Shown: positions 5,506 through 7,732 of the stretch, piece after piece
How the letters are laid out: each line of letters begins with the position of its first letter
How positions within the stretch are numbered: the stretch's first letter is position 1
Assembly: GCA_027063585.1 (NCBI GenBank)
Contig: JAMORM010000065.1
Coordinates: 1-7,732, forward strand
Length of the DNA: 7,732 nucleotides
Direction of reading: 5' to 3'
Source: Sulfurimonas sp.
GTDB taxonomy: Bacteria > Campylobacterota > Campylobacteria > Campylobacterales > Sulfurimonadaceae
Translations under genes and position numbers: made by a program
The notes under the pieces: model-generated
Databases searched by the model: none
What the model was told of the DNA's origin: nothing
The model's input: only the letters and a program-made list of their open reading frames with translations

Positions 5506-7732
5506 TTAATGATATTGTGCAACTCCTTTTTCAAAGGCACTGAGATATTCATACAGATACTGTACTTTATCGCTATGTTGCATAGGCTCTTGTGCTAATG
5601 CACTTTTTTCCACTTCCTGCATAAAGTCATAAACATCCTCAAGATAGAGTGCTCCTGCAGCACCTTTTAACTTATGTGCAGTCTCATAGATTTTCTTATT
5701 ATCTTGTTCTTTAAAAGCATTTTCAAGAACAGGCACAAATTCTTGCAAACTCTCTAAAAATAATCTTAAAAGTTTAAGCCCCACTTCTTTACTGAGCCCT
5801 ATTTTTTCATTTACCTGCTGTAAAACTTCTTCTATATCTATAGTTTTTTCACTCTTTTCTTTCTTTGCATATTTACATAAAATATTTTCCAGTTTTAACG
5901 TATCAATCGGTTTGCTCAGGTAATCATTCATGCCGTATGCAAGAAATTTTTCCCGGTCTCCTTTTATAGCATTTGCCGTAAGTGCTACTATTGCAACATC
6001 TAATTGAAGTTCTTCTCGTATAAGTTTTGTAGCATCCAGACCATTCATCACAGGCATATTTATATCCATAAAAATCAAATCATAATCATTTTGTGCTGCT
6101 TTGTCCACGGCTTCTTTTCCGTCATATGCAAATTCAAGTGTCATATTTTTATATTTTTGAAAAATCGACTCTATCAGCATTCTGTTAATTTCATAATCTT
6201 CTGCCACCAATATATGTAAATATAATTTTCCACAACCTTTTTCTTCTTGGCATGTTATATCTACATTCGTTTCTTGACTACTATCTCTTAACGCATCACA
6301 TGTCTCAAAGTTCAAATCAAAAAAGAAATGACTCCCTTTATTTTGAACAGAATTCACTTCCAGTTTACTGTCAAAAACATGAAGCAAATCAGCACTGATG
6401 CTCAAACCAAGCCCTGTTCCTCCAAATTTTCTGGTTGTAGATACTTCTGCCTGGGCAAAAGGCTTAAATATTTGCTCCAGTTTCTCTTGTGCAATACCAA
6501 TACCGCTATCTTTGATACTAAAATGAAGAGTCTGTTGCTTTGAAGTTTCTTTTACTAAAGATATACTAAATTTTACGTCTCCGCACTCTGGTGTAAATTT
6601 GATTGCGTTGGAAAGTAAATTAATCATAACCTGACGAAGACGGGTAGCGTCACTGTATATACATGTAGATATAGCATTATCAATTTCAAGCGTATAATTC
6701 AGGGCTTTTTCCTCTGCCATTGATTTTAGCAACTCATATGTTGTTGCAAATTCCACAAAAGGGTTCAATGGAATCTTTTCAAGAGAGATTTTATTATTGG
6801 TTATTTTCGAAGAGTCTAGTATATCATTTACTATGTCTAAAAGAGTTTTTGTCGAAGAGCTGATGACATTTATATAGTTTTCTTGTGTAGAATCAAGCTG
6901 AGTTTTACTAAGCAACTCTGTAAAGCCCAATATACCGTTCATGGGTGTTCGTATCTCATGACTCATGTTTGCCAAGAACATGGCCTGTGCCACTTCAGCT
7001 TCTTCTGCTTTTTTGCGACTCTCTACCAAAGAAGTCACATCTTCGCGAATCGCCATATATTCTATGATTTTATTATTTTCATCATGAATCGGAATGATGG
7101 AGCTTTTCACATAGTATCTGCTCCCATCTTTTGCTCTATTAACAAATTCTCCTTGCCAAATATTTCCTTTTTTAATTTCATTCCACAACTCTGCAAAGAC
7201 CTCATCAGGCACATCAGGATCACGCACAATATTATGCGATTTACCAATAAGTTCTTCTTTTGTATACCCGCTCACCTCTTCAAAACGCTCATTTACATAA
7301 GAAATATTTCCAAGCGTATCTGTTCTTGAAATTATAACAACACTGTCAAGTGCTTTTAAAAACTCATCAAGCTTGAATTTAGAAGCTTTAAAGTTCTTTT
7401 CCTGTTCTTTAAGCTCAGTTGTTACATACTCTATTAAATTAAAAAGAGCACTGTCCGTTTTAGAAGTATCCCTCATCTTCCTCTTCTCATTCAACTTGTT
7501 TGTAAGTGTTTGTGTCCTCTTTTCACGTAAAAAAAGCATTGTTGTCGTAATATTCAGAAGTTTTGCTTTTTTATTACTAAGAAAAAATTCTCCAAAAGTA
7601 AAAAAACCGCTTGTTGGTGCCATATTTTCAAGTACGCGAAATATTTTTTCGAGTTCTTTATCTAAAAATTGTTTTCTTGCAATACAAGAGTAGATAAAAC
7701 AAGCCTGCAAAGGCTTCTGATCCTGTAGTTCT
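5506..7732 (-). CDS. FIST-PAS hybrid sensor histidine kinase with REC and HPt (5' partial)
   Basis: The reading frame is open to the right window edge (last complete codon 7729-7731), so this is the C-terminal part of a longer protein. Residues are numbered here from the Leu (TTG) at 7708-7710. Order: end of FIST_C (to about 65; YSCIAR 7-12, GFFTFGE 35-41); helical linker; PAS (about 115-226; HNIVRDPDVP 159-168, W176, W185, NRAKDG); HisKA with H251 in MSHEIRTP; HATPase with N-box N364-N368, G1 DSGIGI (401-406), F-box and G2 GGTGLGL (430-436); REC with E504-D505, phospho-acceptor D549, T578 and K600; HPt with H679 in AHKLKG. No transmembrane helix is visible, so it is probably cytoplasmic. It can run a full His-Asp-His relay internally, ending on H679; no output regulator is seen. 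FIST domains sense small ligands, and in NosP-type proteins haem/NO. The ligand here is unknown. Confidence 0.93.
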   Translation of the reverse strand, partial: ELQDQKPLQACFIYSCIARKQFLDKELEKIFRVLENMAPTSGFFTFGEFFLSNKKAKLLNITTTMLFLREKRTQTLTNKLNEKRKMRDTSKTDSALFNLIEYVTTELKEQEKNFKASKFKLDEFLKALDSVVIISRTDTLGNISYVNERFEEVSGYTKEELIGKSHNIVRDPDVPDEVFAELWNEIKKGNIWQGEFVNRAKDGSRYYVKSSIIPIHDENNKIIEYMAIREDVTSLVESRKKAEEAEVAQAMFLANMSHEIRTPMNGILGFTELLSKTQLDSTQENYINVISSSTKTLLDIVNDILDSSKITNNKISLEKIPLNPFVEFATTYELLKSMAEEKALNYTLEIDNAISTCIYSDATRLRQVMINLLSNAIKFTPECGDVKFSISLVKETSKQQTLHFSIKDSGIGIAQEKLEQIFKPFAQAEVSTTRKFGGTGLGLSISADLLHVFDSKLEVNSVQNKGSHFFFDLNFETCDALRDSSQETNVDITCQEEKGCGKLYLHILVAEDYEINRMLIESIFQKYKNMTLEFAYDGKEAVDKAAQNDYDLIFMDINMPVMNGLDATKLIREELQLDVAIVALTANAIKGDREKFLAYGMNDYLSKPIDTLKLENILCKYAKKEKSEKTIDIEEVLQQVNEKIGLSKEVGLKLLRLFLESLQEFVPVLENAFKEQDNKKIYETAHKLKGAAGALYLEDVYDFMQEVEKSALAQEPMQHSDKVQYLYEYLSAFEKGVAQYH

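Noticed and set aside
6004..7693. Plus-strand open frames opposite the histidine kinase
   Set aside because: All kinase domains are intact on the minus strand, and these frames show biased Phe/Ile/Cys composition and no domains.
7708..7710. TTG as the start codon of the histidine kinase
   Set aside because: The frame is open upstream to the window edge, the codon is in the middle of a FIST_C-like sequence, and no Shine-Dalgarno sequence precedes it.
1..7732. tRNA, rRNA, CRISPR array, integrase or transposase genes
   Set aside because: I looked for clover-leaf patterns, regularly spaced repeats and recombinase motifs on both strands and found none that could be supported.

Overview
The window looks like chromosomal DNA of a Campylobacterota (epsilonproteobacterial) organism of the Sulfurimonas/Sulfuricurvum type. 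The reasons are the AT-rich sequence, tightly packed short-overlap genes, a menaquinone-type UbiA prenyltransferase (MqnP-like, futalosine pathway) next to ftsW and murG, and a large FIST/PAS hybrid histidine kinase. This placement rests on gene content and protein character, not on a database search.

All eight protein genes are on the minus strand, so transcription runs from right to left. At the right edge (5506-7732) is the 3' part of a multidomain hybrid sensor kinase. Its frame stays open to the window edge, and the visible part begins inside a FIST_C sensory domain, followed by PAS, HisKA, HATPase, receiver and HPt domains. After 42 bp comes a compact block: mqnP-like prenyltransferase (4591-5463), an atypical PilZ-like protein (4070-4594), a membrane-anchored coiled-coil protein with a small C-terminal helix-turn-helix-like domain (3549-4073), ftsW (2376-3542), murG (1341-2363), a DedA-family membrane protein (745-1344) and a small four-helix DUF420-like membrane protein (262-741). 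The genes overlap by 4 nt (ATGA or GTGA) or sit 3-12 nt apart, so this is very probably one operon with translational coupling.

Functionally, FtsW (glycan polymerase of the divisome) and MurG (makes its substrate lipid II) form the cell-wall core. The two unnamed genes between mqnP and ftsW (PilZ-like; membrane coiled coil) are the best candidates for accessory or regulatory factors linked to envelope growth. MqnP-like, DedA and DUF420-like proteins are membrane or respiratory functions (quinone synthesis, lipid-carrier recycling or membrane homeostasis, possibly oxidase assembly).

Downstream of the operon, 1-261 carries no gene. It holds a striking element at 31-253: an imperfect palindrome of about 223 bp that begins and ends with the 10-nt palindrome TTACATGTAA, has long inverted arms, and contains several nested smaller palindromes. 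It resembles a MITE-like or REP/BIME-like non-autonomous repeat and is the most unusual structure in the window. Just beyond it, at 7-11, a Shine-Dalgarno sequence points leftwards to a gene that probably starts just outside the window.
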